Positions 26,098 through 36,749 are shown, counted from the first letter of the stretch. The stretch: DNA of 64,000 nucleotides from Butyrivibrio proteoclasticus B316 (GCF_000145035.1 NC_014387.1:1974001-2038000), one strand, 5' to 3'. The notes: generated by a model not told the origin, from the letters alone. Translations and numbers: made by a program.

Positions 26098-27828
26098 TCA
26101 AGCAAACTGGCTGTTATAAAGGTTATAGTAAAAGCCTTTCTGATCAAGAAGTGTCTGATGGTTACCCTGTTCTATTATATGGCCATCCTTCATGACAAGG
26201 ATCACATCTGCTTCTTTTATTGTCGATAATCTGTGGGCAACAATAAAGCTTGTCCTGCCCTGCATCATCTTGTTAAAGGCCTTTTGGATCCTGATCTCAG
26301 TGTTTGTATCAATTGAAGACGTAGCTTCATCAAGTATCAGCATTGGCGGAATATGGAGCATAACCCTGGTAATGCATAGAAGCTGTTTCTGGCCCTGAGA
26401 TAGATTGCCGCCATTCTCAGAAATAACTGTGTCATATCCATTTGGAAGCCTTTTGATAAAGCTGTGAGCATGTGAAGCCTTGGCCGCAGCAATTATATCT
26501 TCATCAGTAAAACCTTCTCTTCCAAGAGTTATATTATCCTTGATCGTACCGTTTCTCAGCCATGTCTCCTGCAGAACCATTCCAAAGTTCTCTCTTAGAT
26601 CAGCTCTTTTTATATCTCTGATGTCAAATCCGTCCACCTTTATACTGCCCTTATCTACATCATAGAATCTCATGAGAAGGTTGATAAGTGTAGTTTTTCC
26701 GCTGCCCGTAGGTCCAACAATCGCAACTCTCTGTCCCTTCTTTATATCAAGATTAAGATTTTCAATAAGTTTCTTGCTCTTATCATAAGAAAAAGAAGCA
26801 TCTGAAATCAGCACGTCTCCGTCCAGATTAAGGTTATCAGGCGCTGATTCTTTATCAGGTGTCTCTTTTTGCTCTTCGATCAGAGCGAAAACTCGCTCTG
26901 CACAGGCAAGTGCATTCTGGAGCTCTGTGACTACACCTGAAATCTCATTAAAAGGCTTAGTATACTGATTAGCATAGCTAAGGAAAATAGTCAGGCCTCC
27001 GACCGTCATTCCGCCTGAAATACAGGAAAGTGCTCCAAAAAGAGCAACGGCCGCATATACCAGGTTATTGATAAATCTTGTACTTGGATTGGTTAGAGAT
27101 GAAATAAAAGTTGCTTTGACACTGGCAACTTCAAGTCTGTCATTAATCTCCCCAAATATATCCATATTCTCATCTTCGTGAGCAAAGGCCTTAACAACAG
27201 AAAGATTACCTACCATCTCATCAACAAAAGAAGTCTGATCACTTCTGGCAACACTCTGGGCTTTGAACAGTTTAAATGATCTGTCAGCTACAAACTTGGC
27301 AACAAAAAGAGAAAGCGGAGTCAGGACAACTACCACAAGTGCTATCTTGTAATTAAGATAGAACATAAAAATGAGTGTTCCAACAATAGTCACTATTCCT
27401 GTAAAAAGCTGAGTAAATCCCATAAGGAGTCCGTCAGAAAAAAGGTCAACATCTGATATTATCCTGGATACAATGTCTCCTGTCTGTTTGGTATCAAGAT
27501 ACTCAAAGGGAAGCTTCTGAAGTCTTCCAAAGGCCTCTGTTCTCACATCTCTTACAACAGCAAATGTGATCTTGTTGTTAGCCATATTCATGATCCACTG
27601 ACATACAGAAATCAAAAGGACACTGACAACCATGTTCAAAAGTATCTTTACAACTTTATCAAAATCAACATTTCCTCTTCCAACCACATGATCAATTGCG
27701 CGGCCGGCCAAAATAGGAACATACAATGACAAAAGCGCTGTAACTATAGCAAGTGCCATTGATACAACGATAAGAAAACGATATTTTCCTGCATAGCGCA
27801 GAACTTTTTTAAGTGTACCTTTTTTCAT
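26098..27828 (-). CDS. ABC exporter half-transporter (canonical NBD subunit)
   Basis: 576 residues from the ATG at 27828 with AGGAGG upstream and overlapping the partner's stop (TGACATG). N-terminal six-helix exporter domain, then an NBD: Walker A VGPTGSGKTTL, signature LSQGQKQ, Walker B LILDEATSSID with the catalytic Glu, and IVAHRLSTI. It pairs with the preceding gene's product as a type IV (MDR/lipid-A-like) heterodimeric exporter. Substrate unknown; drugs, lipids or peptides are possible. Confidence 0.92.
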   Translation of the reverse strand: MKKGTLKKVLRYAGKYRFLIVVSMALAIVTALLSLYVPILAGRAIDHVVGRGNVDFDKVVKILLNMVVSVLLISVCQWIMNMANNKITFAVVRDVRTEAFGRLQKLPFEYLDTKQTGDIVSRIISDVDLFSDGLLMGFTQLFTGIVTIVGTLIFMFYLNYKIALVVVVLTPLSLFVAKFVADRSFKLFKAQSVARSDQTSFVDEMVGNLSVVKAFAHEDENMDIFGEINDRLEVASVKATFISSLTNPSTRFINNLVYAAVALFGALSCISGGMTVGGLTIFLSYANQYTKPFNEISGVVTELQNALACAERVFALIEEQKETPDKESAPDNLNLDGDVLISDASFSYDKSKKLIENLNLDIKKGQRVAIVGPTGSGKTTLINLLMRFYDVDKGSIKVDGFDIRDIKRADLRENFGMVLQETWLRNGTIKDNITLGREGFTDEDIIAAAKASHAHSFIKRLPNGYDTVISENGGNLSQGQKQLLCITRVMLHIPPMLILDEATSSIDTNTEIRIQKAFNKMMQGRTSFIVAHRLSTIKEADVILVMKDGHIIEQGNHQTLLDQKGFYYNLYNSQFA

Positions 27829-27829
27829 G

Positions 27830-29548
27830 TCAAGCCTCCTTCTTAAACTGTGAATCATATATTTCTCTGTAAAGTTCACAGCTGTCAAGGAGCTGCTCAT
27901 GAGTACCAATCCCGGCCACTTCTCCATTTTCGAGAACAATTATCTTATCGCATCCCATTACTGCAGAGGTTCTCTGAGAAACTATAAATGTCGTCGGAGG
28001 GTTATCCATACCTGCAATTGCAGCCCTAAGATTCTTATCAGTAAGATAATCAAGAGCTGATGCGCTATCATCAAGTATCAGAATTTCAGGCTTACGCACA
28101 AGTGCCCTTGCAATTGTAAGTCTCTGCTTCTGACCGCCAGAGAAATTCTTGCCTCCCTGTGCTACCATATGATCAAGCCCGCCATCTTTACTTTCAACTA
28201 CCTCTTTGGCCTGAGCAATAGTAAGTGCCTCATATATTTCTTCATCGGTTGCATCAGCCTTGCCCCATTTCATGTTATCTCTGATACTTCCATGGAAAAG
28301 AACTGCCTTCTGAGGAACTATTCCTATTCTCTCTCTAAGAGCTTCCATTCTGTAATCTTTGACATCTCTGCCATCAATCGATACACTGCCTTCTCTTGTA
28401 TCATAAAATCTTGGAATAAGATTTATAAGGGAAGACTTACCGCTTCCTGTTCCGCCTATAATTCCTATTCTCTCTCCTCTCTTAGCCGTAAATGTTATAT
28501 TGGCAAGAGAATCCTCACTATCTTTTTCATAGCGCATACAAACTTTGTCAAAGACCACATGATCTTCAGTCTTATCAAATGTTGTAACTGAGCCGTCCTT
28601 CATTGAAGGCTTAAGCTCCATGAGCTCCTGAACTCTGTTTCCTGAAGCAACTGCCTTGGTCATAGTTATAACAAGATTAGCAAGTTTTATAAGCTCAACA
28701 AGAATCTGTGACATATAGTTATATAGAGCAACTACCTGTCCCTGAGTAAGATCTCCTGTATTTACAAGAAAGGCTCCTTTATATATGAGATAAGCAATTG
28801 AAAGATTAAGAATCGCATAAGTCAGAGGATTCATTAAAGCTGTAATGCTTCCCACAAATTTCTGCATTCCCATCAGATGGTTATTCTGGCTGTTGAACTT
28901 ATCTTTTTCCTCATCTTCAAGGCCAAATGCTCTAATAACCCTTACACCTGTATGATTCTCCCTTGTATATCGAAGGAGCACATCAAGGCCGCTTTGAATC
29001 TTCTCATATCTTGGAATGCTCCAGGCTGTTATCGAAACAACTACGATAAACAAAAGGACTATTGTAACCGCAAAAATAAGTGCCTGTCTTGCATCTATTG
29101 TAAATGCCATGATCATGGCTCCGAAGACAACAAATGGCGATCTCAAAAGAAGCCTTATTGTCATGTTAACGCCCTGCTGAACCTGATTCATGTCACTTGT
29201 CATTCTGGTTATCATGGCTGCAGTGCCAATTCTGTCCATGTCAGAAAATGAAAGCTTCTGAATATTATCAAATAAAGCTTTCTTGGTCTTCTTGGCAAAT
29301 CCGGCCGCAGCCTTCGCCGCAAAATACTGGGCTGTAACTGCACTTATAAATCCAACAAAGCACAATAAAATGAGTATGAGGCACATTCTGCCAACATACC
29401 CTTTATCCCCATTTGCTATTCCTTTATCGATCATTGCTGCTATTACAAGGGGTACCATTAGTTCAAATGATGCCTCAAGCAGCTTAAAAAGCGGTCCAAG
29501 TATTGTTTCTTTTTTATAGTCTTTAAGATAAATCAGAAGTTTTCTCAC
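27830..29548 (-). CDS. ABC exporter half-transporter (degenerate-site NBD subunit)
   Basis: 572 residues, GTG start with GAGGAG five bases upstream. Six-helix domain then NBD: Walker A IGGTGSGKSSL, signature FSGGQKQ, Walker B ILILDDSASALD, where Asp replaces the catalytic Glu, and VSQRTSAV in place of the switch His. This asymmetric pattern is established for heterodimeric exporters such as TM287/288 and BmrCD: one ATP site is inactive and the partner provides the working one. It is the first gene of the two-gene operon. Confidence 0.92.
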   Translation of the reverse strand: MRKLLIYLKDYKKETILGPLFKLLEASFELMVPLVIAAMIDKGIANGDKGYVGRMCLILILLCFVGFISAVTAQYFAAKAAAGFAKKTKKALFDNIQKLSFSDMDRIGTAAMITRMTSDMNQVQQGVNMTIRLLLRSPFVVFGAMIMAFTIDARQALIFAVTIVLLFIVVVSITAWSIPRYEKIQSGLDVLLRYTRENHTGVRVIRAFGLEDEEKDKFNSQNNHLMGMQKFVGSITALMNPLTYAILNLSIAYLIYKGAFLVNTGDLTQGQVVALYNYMSQILVELIKLANLVITMTKAVASGNRVQELMELKPSMKDGSVTTFDKTEDHVVFDKVCMRYEKDSEDSLANITFTAKRGERIGIIGGTGSGKSSLINLIPRFYDTREGSVSIDGRDVKDYRMEALRERIGIVPQKAVLFHGSIRDNMKWGKADATDEEIYEALTIAQAKEVVESKDGGLDHMVAQGGKNFSGGQKQRLTIARALVRKPEILILDDSASALDYLTDKNLRAAIAGMDNPPTTFIVSQRTSAVMGCDKIIVLENGEVAGIGTHEQLLDSCELYREIYDSQFKKEA

Positions 29549-29632
29549 TCATACTCCTCTGTGCCAATGCACTTTTACGTATTATTTATAAAAATATCCC
29601 CCAAGAAAACAAATCATAAACAAAAATATAGC

Positions 29633-31150
29633 TTAATAATTTATCCTAAGTCCCTTTGGATAATGGTTTTTGAGGACTCCGCCTGCCTGCTTGGCCCAGC
29701 CTATGCTGTAATCATCCACACAGACTACTGTCCAGCCCTTAGGCGCATCCTTACTGCATTTGACAGTCTGGCCATTAAGGTATTGTCTTATTTCATTGCT
29801 GTCTTCTGCAAAAGAAATAGTGTTTTTTGCATCTTCTTTTTTAATAGCAAGCGCCAAAGCATGGGATGGCTCAAAACGGTCTTTTTTGATAGTCCCAAGA
29901 TGAAGTCCGGGTCTCATACACTTAAGTCCATGTATTCCGGGCATTTTACTGTCACATATGTACAGCTGCTCTCCAAACATAAATAGTGTTCCATCAAGCC
30001 TAAGGCCACTTGTTAGTACCTTTTCTTTTTCATCAGCAAAAGAAAGGCTCTCGCCTGCAAAGTCCCAGAATAGTTTCTGGATTTCTTTTTTGGCAGCAAG
30101 ATTTCTTCCTCCGGGGACATAATTATCCTTAGTTCTGTCAATCAATTCTCCGTCTCTTTCTAGAACGCACAAAAAATGTCCCTCACCGCGAAGCTTATGA
30201 GGCCATAATCTTACAGATTTATTTACCTCAGCCCTGATACTGCTCTCCTGTTCCTGAGAAAGTCCACATGCCTGAATACATTTATCAGAGATCCATTCAC
30301 TTCTGCCGTGATCCATGCCATCAAACATCTGAATATCAGCAACGTGATAATCCGGGTGTCCTGAAAGAAATCTGCAAATAGATTCTTCATTTTCCGTAGG
30401 TGCAAATGTACATGTAGAAAAAACAAGTCTTCCTCCCGGAAGAAGCATCCTTGAAGCAGCATCTAATATCTCTTTTTGCCTTATGCCACATAGCTCAACA
30501 TTTTCAGGGCTCCATTCAGAAGAGGCATTCTCATTTTTCCTGAACATTCCTTCACCCGAACATGGAGCATCTACAAGTATCTTGTCAAAATACCCCTCAA
30601 AAACATTTGCAAGGTTCTCAGGAGTCTCGTTCAAAACTAGTGCATTAGTGATTCCTAATCTCTCGATATTAAGAGATAGTATACGGGCTCTGTCCCTATT
30701 GATCTCATTTGTAACAAGAATACCGCTCCCACCCATTCTGACGGCAATCTGAGTTGATTTACCGCCGGGAGCAGCGCACAGATCAAGAATTTTCTCACCG
30801 GGTTTAGGATCAAGGTAGTGTACCGGAGCCATTGCACTAGGCTCCTGGATGTAATATAGACCAGCCTCATGATAAGGGCTCTTTCCAGGCGCTACATCTC
30901 CTTCGTAGTAATAGCCGTTTTTTTCCCACGGAACCTGTATTTGTGCCGCATTGGAACCACTATTGTCATCACCGGAAATACTGATCCCTATGTTTCTCAA
31001 CCTATCAGAAATATCATCAGAAGCCTTGACTGAGTTAATTCTAAGAGCATGATATCTCTCAGTAGTTTCACCAAAGCTGTTTATAAATTTATCGTATTCT
31101 TCATCGCCCAAAAGAGAGCGCATTCTTTCGCAAAAAGCCACAGGTAACAT
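29633..31150 (-). CDS. RsmF/NOL1-NOP2-Sun-family RNA m5C methyltransferase
   Basis: 505 residues from the ATG at 31150; GGTGAGGTG precedes it and the GTG at 31165 is less likely. SAM-binding DLCAAPGGKSTQIA near 110; motif IV DAPCSGEGMFRKN with the release cysteine near 190; motif VI FSTCTFAPTENEE with the nucleophile Cys near 240. The C-terminal ~200 residues (RNLAAKKEIQKLFWDFA..., KGWTVVCVDDYSIGWAKQ) match the extra PUA-like domain of RsmF/YebU. Methylates rRNA cytosines. Confidence 0.92.
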   Translation of the reverse strand: MLPVAFCERMRSLLGDEEYDKFINSFGETTERYHALRINSVKASDDISDRLRNIGISISGDDNSGSNAAQIQVPWEKNGYYYEGDVAPGKSPYHEAGLYYIQEPSAMAPVHYLDPKPGEKILDLCAAPGGKSTQIAVRMGGSGILVTNEINRDRARILSLNIERLGITNALVLNETPENLANVFEGYFDKILVDAPCSGEGMFRKNENASSEWSPENVELCGIRQKEILDAASRMLLPGGRLVFSTCTFAPTENEESICRFLSGHPDYHVADIQMFDGMDHGRSEWISDKCIQACGLSQEQESSIRAEVNKSVRLWPHKLRGEGHFLCVLERDGELIDRTKDNYVPGGRNLAAKKEIQKLFWDFAGESLSFADEKEKVLTSGLRLDGTLFMFGEQLYICDSKMPGIHGLKCMRPGLHLGTIKKDRFEPSHALALAIKKEDAKNTISFAEDSNEIRQYLNGQTVKCSKDAPKGWTVVCVDDYSIGWAKQAGGVLKNHYPKGLRINY

Positions 31151-31190
31151 ATTCAAACACCTCACCTATAACACTATACCACACAAACAT

Positions 31191-31237
31191 AAAAAAGCCA
31201 TTTCGCAGACCAATTAATTCTGCAAAATGACTTTTTT
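31191..31237 (-). terminator. Terminator of the dtxR-type unit
   Basis: aaaaaagccatttcgcaga and tctgcaaaatgactttttt form a long A/T-flanked stem with two mismatches, usable in both directions. Confidence 0.8.
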
Positions 31238-31289
31238 GGGTTTGTGTAAATTGTTTAGTTAGTTTTTACCTCTATGTTTATTCAGATGG

Positions 31290-31541
31290 TCATAATCCTA
31301 CCACTTCGCAAAAAGGCTTTCCCGAGAGCAGGGCTCTCATCATTCCTTCTACGCAGTCGTCATAAGCTCTGAATATCGCCCTGGCTCTTTCTGCTCTGCA
31401 GTATACCTTCCAGTAGCCTGAAAAGATGTAGTTCTGACCATCATTTGTCATAAAACCTTTTACATCTTCCACCGGGTATCCCAGAACAATACCAAGTTCA
31501 TGCGGGAAAGGCGCATTCACGGCCGCTTTAAATGGTTCATA
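31290..31541 (-). pseudogene. C-terminal fragment of a DUF3793-like protein
   Basis: About 80 codons without a good start; the only in-frame options are a GTG at 31520 with no ribosome site, and a stop lies just upstream of 31541. The segment HELGIVLGYPVEDVKGFM and GYWKVYC are features I associate with the C-terminal half of DUF3793 proteins, usually ~190-200 residues and often near Feo iron genes in Clostridia. The N-terminal half is absent: the DtxR-type gene ends 11 bases away. A short functional protein cannot be excluded. Confidence 0.6.
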
Positions 31542-31551
31542 TTCAATTTAA

Positions 31552-31917
31552 TTATTTGTGTTCCTTAATATATTTCTTGATGCCCTTAAATGTCTCAGGA
31601 CTAATAATATGTTCAATCCTGCATGCATCATTCTCTGCAATCTCTTCACTAACCCCCGCTGTCATAATAAGAAACTTAGTAAGATTTGTATGCTTCTCAT
31701 AGACATGCTTGGCAGTCTTAAGGCCCTCTTCTGTAAGAGCAAGCTCACCATCCTCTTCCATTGTGATGAGTCCATTTTCTTTGAGAATACTGACAGCTCT
31801 GGAAACACTTGGTCTTGAAAATCCAAGTTCATTAGCTACATCTATTGACCTGACAGTACCTTTTTTCTTCTTGAGCAAATATATTGTCTCGATGTAATCC
31901 TCGCCCGACTCATGCAT
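31552..31917 (-). CDS. DtxR/MntR-family metal-dependent repressor
   Basis: 121 residues from the ATG at 31917, preceded by GGAGGTGG. N-terminal winged helix: SGEDYIETIYLLKKKKG, then helix-turn-helix VRSIDVANELGFSRPSVSRAV. The C-terminal dimer/metal domain has HVYEKHTNLTKFL, ENDACRIEHIIS with the Glu/Cys/His metal ligands. A Cys in the xxCRIEH motif suggests iron (DtxR/IdeR-type) sensing more than Mn, though not firmly. The adjacent decayed DUF3793 gene hints at a former iron-uptake locus. Confidence 0.88.
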   Translation of the reverse strand: MHESGEDYIETIYLLKKKKGTVRSIDVANELGFSRPSVSRAVSILKENGLITMEEDGELALTEEGLKTAKHVYEKHTNLTKFLIMTAGVSEEIAENDACRIEHIISPETFKGIKKYIKEHK

Positions 31918-31952
31918 TGCTACCACCTCCACAAGTAAATTTTCTTGAATAT

Positions 31953-31981
31953 ATTATATTGCGTGCAATTTAATTTTTCAA
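31953..31981 (-). promoter_or_regulatory. Promoter of the DtxR-type regulator
   Basis: Minus strand TTGAAA (31976-31981), 17-base spacer, TATAAT (31953-31958). The spacer contains the short palindrome ttgcacgcaa, a possible autoregulatory site. Confidence 0.6.
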
Positions 31982-32095
31982 GTGTCATTTTTTAGTTTAG
32001 TCACTTCTCTGCAAATATTGAATTAGCATTGCGTATTGATGTAATATTAAATGTATTCGATTCCATCAAAAATATAGATAAAACGGAGCTTATGT

Positions 32096-33151
32096 ATGAA
32101 AAAAAGATATAACTTCATGAATGTTCTCAGAGTACTATCCATGATCTCAATAGTATTCTACCACATGTTATTCACACTTTATATATATGGAATAAGACAA
32201 CTTTCAAGTATTCGCTTTCTTTATGAAAATACCAATATGAATATAGCCAAAATAGGCGTAGGACTTTTCTTTATATTATCCGGATGTGGTCTGATGCTCG
32301 GAAGTAATGGGACTTCTTTTGATTTGAGAAATTTTTACACTAAGCGCTTTAAAAAGATACTTATCCCTTTCTATATAGTTTATGCCGGATATTTCATATT
32401 TCTTTTATGTACAGGTCAGATATCTTTAGCTGATCCTTTTGCAGGTAAAAATGTAGGCCCCTTTAGCTTTCTTTTTACAATTCTGGGTGTAGATGCTTAT
32501 CTTGACAGTTTCGGAATAGCTACCTGTTCACTTGGAATCGGTGAATGGTTTCTGGGTTGTCTCCTTATCATGTACCTGATATATCCACTCCTTAGAAAAG
32601 CCTTTGTTTGGAATAAATATATAACTATGGTTGTTGCAACCATATATTATGTTGCCATCAATATTCTGTATAGCAGTATTCCGGCATTTAATAGTGTTCC
32701 CATGTACACAAACCTGGTGATCAAAATCTACGATTTTGTCCTTGGAATGTTTCTGGCTACTATACTTGATAAACTACCAAGCTTCATCAGTATAGCAGGA
32801 CTAATACTAAATGCTTTTTTCATAGCAATGCCTATTGAGCTTCCTGGAATACACAGCTTTTTAATTCCTATAGAGTGTCTGTCAGTTTTCCTCTTATTCG
32901 CCGGACTTGAGCCATTATTTACCAAAGCTCAAAAGCCAATGAAAATTGTAAATATCTTAGCAAAATATAGCTACGAATACTTCCTTGTCCATCATGTAGT
33001 GATCATTCATTTATCAAAGATAGGACAAAACAGAGCTTTCAGCAATTTAAACATACTACTACTCTTCCTGGCAGAAATAGTGATCACATCAGTACTGGCA
33101 TTACTGCTCAAGCTGATAACTAATGGCATCACTCATATTTATACCAGATAA
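32096..33151 (+). CDS. Acyltransferase-3 family membrane protein
   Basis: 351 residues with about ten hydrophobic helices. N-terminal NVLRVLSMISIVFYHM carries the near-invariant family His; FYTKRFKKILIPFYIVY and GEWFLGCLLIMYLIYPLL are typical, and YEYFLVHHVVIIH near the end. This family moves acyl groups (often O-acetyl) onto cell-surface sugars or lipids. It is the only larger plus-strand gene, divergent from the DtxR-type gene, and ends at a bidirectional terminator. Confidence 0.85.
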   Translation: MKKRYNFMNVLRVLSMISIVFYHMLFTLYIYGIRQLSSIRFLYENTNMNIAKIGVGLFFILSGCGLMLGSNGTSFDLRNFYTKRFKKILIPFYIVYAGYFIFLLCTGQISLADPFAGKNVGPFSFLFTILGVDAYLDSFGIATCSLGIGEWFLGCLLIMYLIYPLLRKAFVWNKYITMVVATIYYVAINILYSSIPAFNSVPMYTNLVIKIYDFVLGMFLATILDKLPSFISIAGLILNAFFIAMPIELPGIHSFLIPIECLSVFLLFAGLEPLFTKAQKPMKIVNILAKYSYEYFLVHHVVIIHLSKIGQNRAFSNLNILLLFLAEIVITSVLALLLKLITNGITHIYTR

Positions 33152-33168
33152 TTACCTGTGATGTAAAA

Positions 33169-33210
33169 AAGAGGTTACCCTACCTAATAGGATAACCTCT
33201 TATTTTTTTA
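33169..33210. terminator. Bidirectional terminator (acyltransferase and rny)
   Basis: gaggttaccc and ggataacctc form the stem, with A-run before and T-run after, so it serves both converging genes; the rny stop is at its edge. Confidence 0.85.
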
Positions 33211-34755
33211 CTTAGCGTAATCTGTTGCTCTACTCTCTCTGATAATATTAACCTTGATCTGTCCGGGATATTCCATCTCGTCCTCAATCTTCTTGGCAAT
33301 ATCTCGAGCCATGAGCACCATATCTGCATCAGAAACCTGCTCAGGAACAACCATTACTCTGACTTCTCGACCAGCCTGAATAGCAAATGAGTGATCAACA
33401 CCCTTAAAGCTATTAGTAATTTCTTCGAGTTCTTTTAATCTGGATGTGTAAGTTTCAAGAGTTTCTCTTCTAGCTCCAGGTCTTGCTGATGAAATTGTAT
33501 CAGCAGCCTGTACAAGAACAGCTATAAGAGACTGTGGCTCAACATCACCGTGATGAGCCTCTACTGCGTTGATAACGATCTGAGATTCCTTGTACTTCTT
33601 ACAAATATCAACACCAAGCTGAATATGTGAGCCCTCGAGCTCATGGTCAACAGCCTTACCAATATCATGTAAAAGACCTGCTCTCTTAGCAACTCTTACA
33701 TCAAGGCCCAGCTCAGAAGCAAGAAGTCCACACAACTGTGCAACTTCTACAGAATGCTTCAAACAGTTCTGACCATAGCTTGTTCTGAATTTCATACGAC
33801 CAAGAATCTTGATCACTTCAGGATGAAGGCCATGAACACCAGCCTCAATAGCAGCATTCTCACCTTCCTCTTTGATCTTGGCAGCTACTTCCTTCTGTGC
33901 CTTCTCAACCATTTCCTCGATTCTTGCCGGATGGATACGACCATCTACAATAAGCTTCTCAAGAGCTATACGTGCAACTTCTCGGCGGATAGGATCAAAG
34001 CCGGAAATAACTACTGCTTCTGGTGTATCATCAATGATAAGATCAACACCAGTCATTGTCTCAAGTGTTCTAATGTTCCTACCTTCTCTACCAATGATTC
34101 GTCCCTTCATCTCATCATTTGGCAGCTGGACAACAGATATAGTAGTCTCGGAAACATGGTCTGCAGAACAACGCTGAATTGCGTTAACTACAATTTCCTT
34201 AGCTCTCTTATCTGCTTCCTCTTTTGCTTCAGCTTCCATGTTCTTGATCATGACAGCTGATTCGTGCTTTACATCATCTTCAACGATTTTTAAAAGATAC
34301 TCTTTTGCCTGTTCGGAGGTTAAGCCAGAGATTTTCTCAAGTTCCTGTAGCCTTTGTTCATTAAGCTTAGCAACCTCTTCACTCTTCTTGTTAAGCGCCT
34401 CTTCACGAGCATTAAGACTCTGCTCTTTCTTCTCAATCGCTTCCGATCTCTTCTCGACGTTTTCCTCTTTCTGCTGAACTCTTCTCTCTGAGCGCTGAAC
34501 CTCATTTCTACGGTCCTTAACTTCCTTCTCCAATTCGTTACGTGTCTTCAACGCTTCTTCCTTGGCTTCCAAAAGTTTCTCACGCTTTGTCTCCTCAGCA
34601 TTTTTGAGTGCTTCGTCAATAATCTTTCTTGCCCTTTCCTCAGCACTTCCGATTTTCCCCTCAGTTACCTTTTTATGGTATGAGTTTGACAAAACCCAAG
34701 TTACAAGTACAGAAATGACAAGAGTTGCTACTACTGCAATAATAATACCGGCCAT
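33208..34755 (-). CDS. rny: Ribonuclease Y
   Basis: 515 residues, the family's standard size. N-terminal membrane helix ([19 protein letters not shown]), long charged coiled coil 25-190, KH domain ([22 protein letters not shown]) and HD domain ([12 protein letters not shown] near 360, AVEAHHGD near 400). RNase Y is the membrane-bound endonuclease that starts mRNA decay in many Firmicutes. ATG follows AGGAGG. Confidence 0.97.
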   Translation of the reverse strand: MAGIIIAVVATLVISVLVTWVLSNSYHKKVTEGKIGSAEERARKIIDEALKNAEETKREKLLEAKEEALKTRNELEKEVKDRRNEVQRSERRVQQKEENVEKRSEAIEKKEQSLNAREEALNKKSEEVAKLNEQRLQELEKISGLTSEQAKEYLLKIVEDDVKHESAVMIKNMEAEAKEEADKRAKEIVVNAIQRCSADHVSETTISVVQLPNDEMKGRIIGREGRNIRTLETMTGVDLIIDDTPEAVVISGFDPIRREVARIALEKLIVDGRIHPARIEEMVEKAQKEVAAKIKEEGENAAIEAGVHGLHPEVIKILGRMKFRTSYGQNCLKHSVEVAQLCGLLASELGLDVRVAKRAGLLHDIGKAVDHELEGSHIQLGVDICKKYKESQIVINAVEAHHGDVEPQSLIAVLVQAADTISSARPGARRETLETYTSRLKELEEITNSFKGVDHSFAIQAGREVRVMVVPEQVSDADMVLMARDIAKKIEDEMEYPGQIKVNIIRESRATDYAK

Positions 34756-34947
34756 TACAGGAGCACCTCCTTATTCAATTTTCATTGTACAATATTTTGT
34801 ATAGTGTGCTCTAAAACACCCATAAATAACGCACATAAATACAATTTTACAACACTTAAATTTTACCTTTTATAAAGTGCAGTGTCAAGAATTTATAAAA
34901 TATTCAATGCTAGAGTTTCTATGTATTTCTATATATTTATGCTATTA

Positions 34948-35568
34948 TTATTCAAATTCTTCCATTGCTCTTCGGATACTATCCATTGTGTATCCACGTC
35001 TGACCAAAAAGCCCATGATCTTCTGTTTATCCTTGTAGTCCATGTCCTTATCAAAATGCTTCTTGATAAGAAGTTTATTGATCTGTTCAGTTTCAATATC
35101 CCCTGATATCTCTTCCGACTCTGAATATAGTTCATCCATTATCGAAATGGTCACATCCTTACTGATCCCTTTACCTGTAAGATCCTGAAGAATACGATTT
35201 CTGCTGCGCATCTCCATATGATATGTAATATAATCTCTGGCAAAGCGTTCATCATCCAGATATCTATAGGATTTAACATAATTTATAGCTTCGTCAATAA
35301 GTTCCTGCGAGTATAATCCTTCCTGAAGCTTATCCCTTAGCTGTTTCTCAGTGTAATCCTTTTTTTGTAAAAGATTCATCGCCCTGAGCTTGGCTCTTTT
35401 TGATAAAACTTCTGATTTTATTGATTCATATACAGATTCACTTATCTCATTACCGGATTTGATATCATATTCTCTTAGTTCACCCTTATAAAGGACGAAT
35501 GCAAATTCACCGTCAATAAAGATCTTACATCTCTTCTTATCAAGTTCTACTATATCCGTTATTGTCAT
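34948..35568 (-). CDS. recX: RecX recombination regulator
   Basis: 206 residues from the ATG at 35568, preceded by AGGGAAGG; a longer frame runs into the recA terminator. Tandem three-helix RecX repeats are visible: RAKLRAMNLLQKKDYTEKQL, YLDDERFARDYI, and KIMGFLVRRGYTMDSI. RecX binds RecA filaments and limits or modulates their activity. It lies directly after recA, separated by a terminator, so it is probably expressed by read-through at a lower level. Confidence 0.92.
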   Translation of the reverse strand: MTITDIVELDKKRCKIFIDGEFAFVLYKGELREYDIKSGNEISESVYESIKSEVLSKRAKLRAMNLLQKKDYTEKQLRDKLQEGLYSQELIDEAINYVKSYRYLDDERFARDYITYHMEMRSRNRILQDLTGKGISKDVTISIMDELYSESEEISGDIETEQINKLLIKKHFDKDMDYKDKQKIMGFLVRRGYTMDSIRRAMEEFE

Positions 35569-35622
35569 CAGAAACCTTCCCTCTATTAAAAAAGAATGTC
35601 GCTCGCGATTTCCTATATCATC

Positions 35623-35650
35623 AAAAAGTCGGTGGCATATTGCCACCGAC
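35623..35650 (-). terminator. recA terminator
   Basis: gtcggtggc-aatat-gccaccgac is a perfect 9-base stem followed on the minus strand by TTTTTG, between recA and recX. Confidence 0.85.
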
Positions 35651-35672
35651 CATAATAAACGCCGAGTACTAA

Positions 35673-36749
35673 TTATTTGGATGCCTTAGTTTTCTTGGCA
35701 GGTGCTGCCTCTCCTTCAGTAGCCTCACCCTTATCCGGAACAGTTACTCCATTTACAGGAAGTCCATAATGAGCTCTTACCTTGGCATCGATTTCTGCAA
35801 GGATAGCTGGATTATTTTCAAGATATAACTTGGCATTTTCTCTACCCTGTCCAATCTTCTCGCCCTCATATTGGTACCATGCACCACTCTTGTTAACAAT
35901 ATCAACGCCGGCAGCAAGGTCAAGAATATCACCGGTAGCTGAGATTCCCTTACCAAACATAATGTCGAATTCTGCCTCTTTGAATGGAGGAGCAATCTTA
36001 TTCTTAACAACCTTGACTCTTGTTCTGTTACCGATTACTTCACCGTTCTGCTTGATAGCCTCAATACGGCGAACGTCCATACGTACTGAAGAATAAAACT
36101 TAAGAGCACGTCCACCAGTAGTTGTCTCAGGATTACCAAACATAACGCCAACCTTCTCACGAAGCTGGTTAATAAATACTACTGTACAGTTTGATTTACT
36201 GATAACAGCTGTAAGCTTACGAAGAGCCTGTGACATAAGTCTTGCCTGCAGACCAACATGTGAATCGCCCATGTCTCCATCAATCTCTGCCTTAGGAACA
36301 AGAGCTGCTACAGAGTCAACAACAACAATATCAATAGCACCTGATCTAACCATAGTCTCTGTGATCTCAAGAGCCTGCTCACCACTATCTGGCTGTGAAA
36401 TATAGAGGTTATCTACATCTACACCGATATTCTTGGCATAAACAGGATCAAGTGCATGCTCAGCATCGATGAAACCTGCAATACCGCCTCTCTTCTGAAC
36501 TTCTGCAATCATATGTAAAGTAACAGTGGTCTTACCACTGGACTCTGGTCCATAAATCTCAATAATTCTGCCCTTAGGAATTCCTCCAAGGCCAAGTGCA
36601 ATATCAAGACTAAGTGATCCTGTTGGAATTGTCTCGACATTCATAGTATCAGATGAATCTCCAAGCTTCATAACAGCACCCTTACCGAACTGTTTCTCAA
36701 TCTGTCCAAGTGCTGCCTCTAACGCTTTTTGCTTATCTTTTCTTTCCAT
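35673..36749 (-). CDS. recA: RecA recombinase
   Basis: 358 residues from the ATG at 36749 with AAGGAG upstream; the longer frame is an untranslated leader. Walker [38 protein letters not shown], the L1/L2 region [14 protein letters not shown]...[10 protein letters not shown], and a C-terminal domain ending in an acidic/lysine tail. RecA forms filaments on single-stranded DNA for recombination, repair and LexA cleavage. The promoter carries SOS boxes (see regulatory entry). Confidence 0.98.
   Translation of the reverse strand: MERKDKQKALEAALGQIEKQFGKGAVMKLGDSSDTMNVETIPTGSLSLDIALGLGGIPKGRIIEIYGPESSGKTTVTLHMIAEVQKRGGIAGFIDAEHALDPVYAKNIGVDVDNLYISQPDSGEQALEITETMVRSGAIDIVVVDSVAALVPKAEIDGDMGDSHVGLQARLMSQALRKLTAVISKSNCTVVFINQLREKVGVMFGNPETTTGGRALKFYSSVRMDVRRIEAIKQNGEVIGNRTRVKVVKNKIAPPFKEAEFDIMFGKGISATGDILDLAAGVDIVNKSGAWYQYEGEKIGQGRENAKLYLENNPAILAEIDAKVRAHYGLPVNGVTVPDKGEATEGEAAPAKKTKASK

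Noticed and set aside
26098..29548. Dedicated exporter of the RiPP-like peptide
   Set aside because: The ABC pair is about 30 kb away in its own operon with no peptidase domain; no evidence links it to the peptide.
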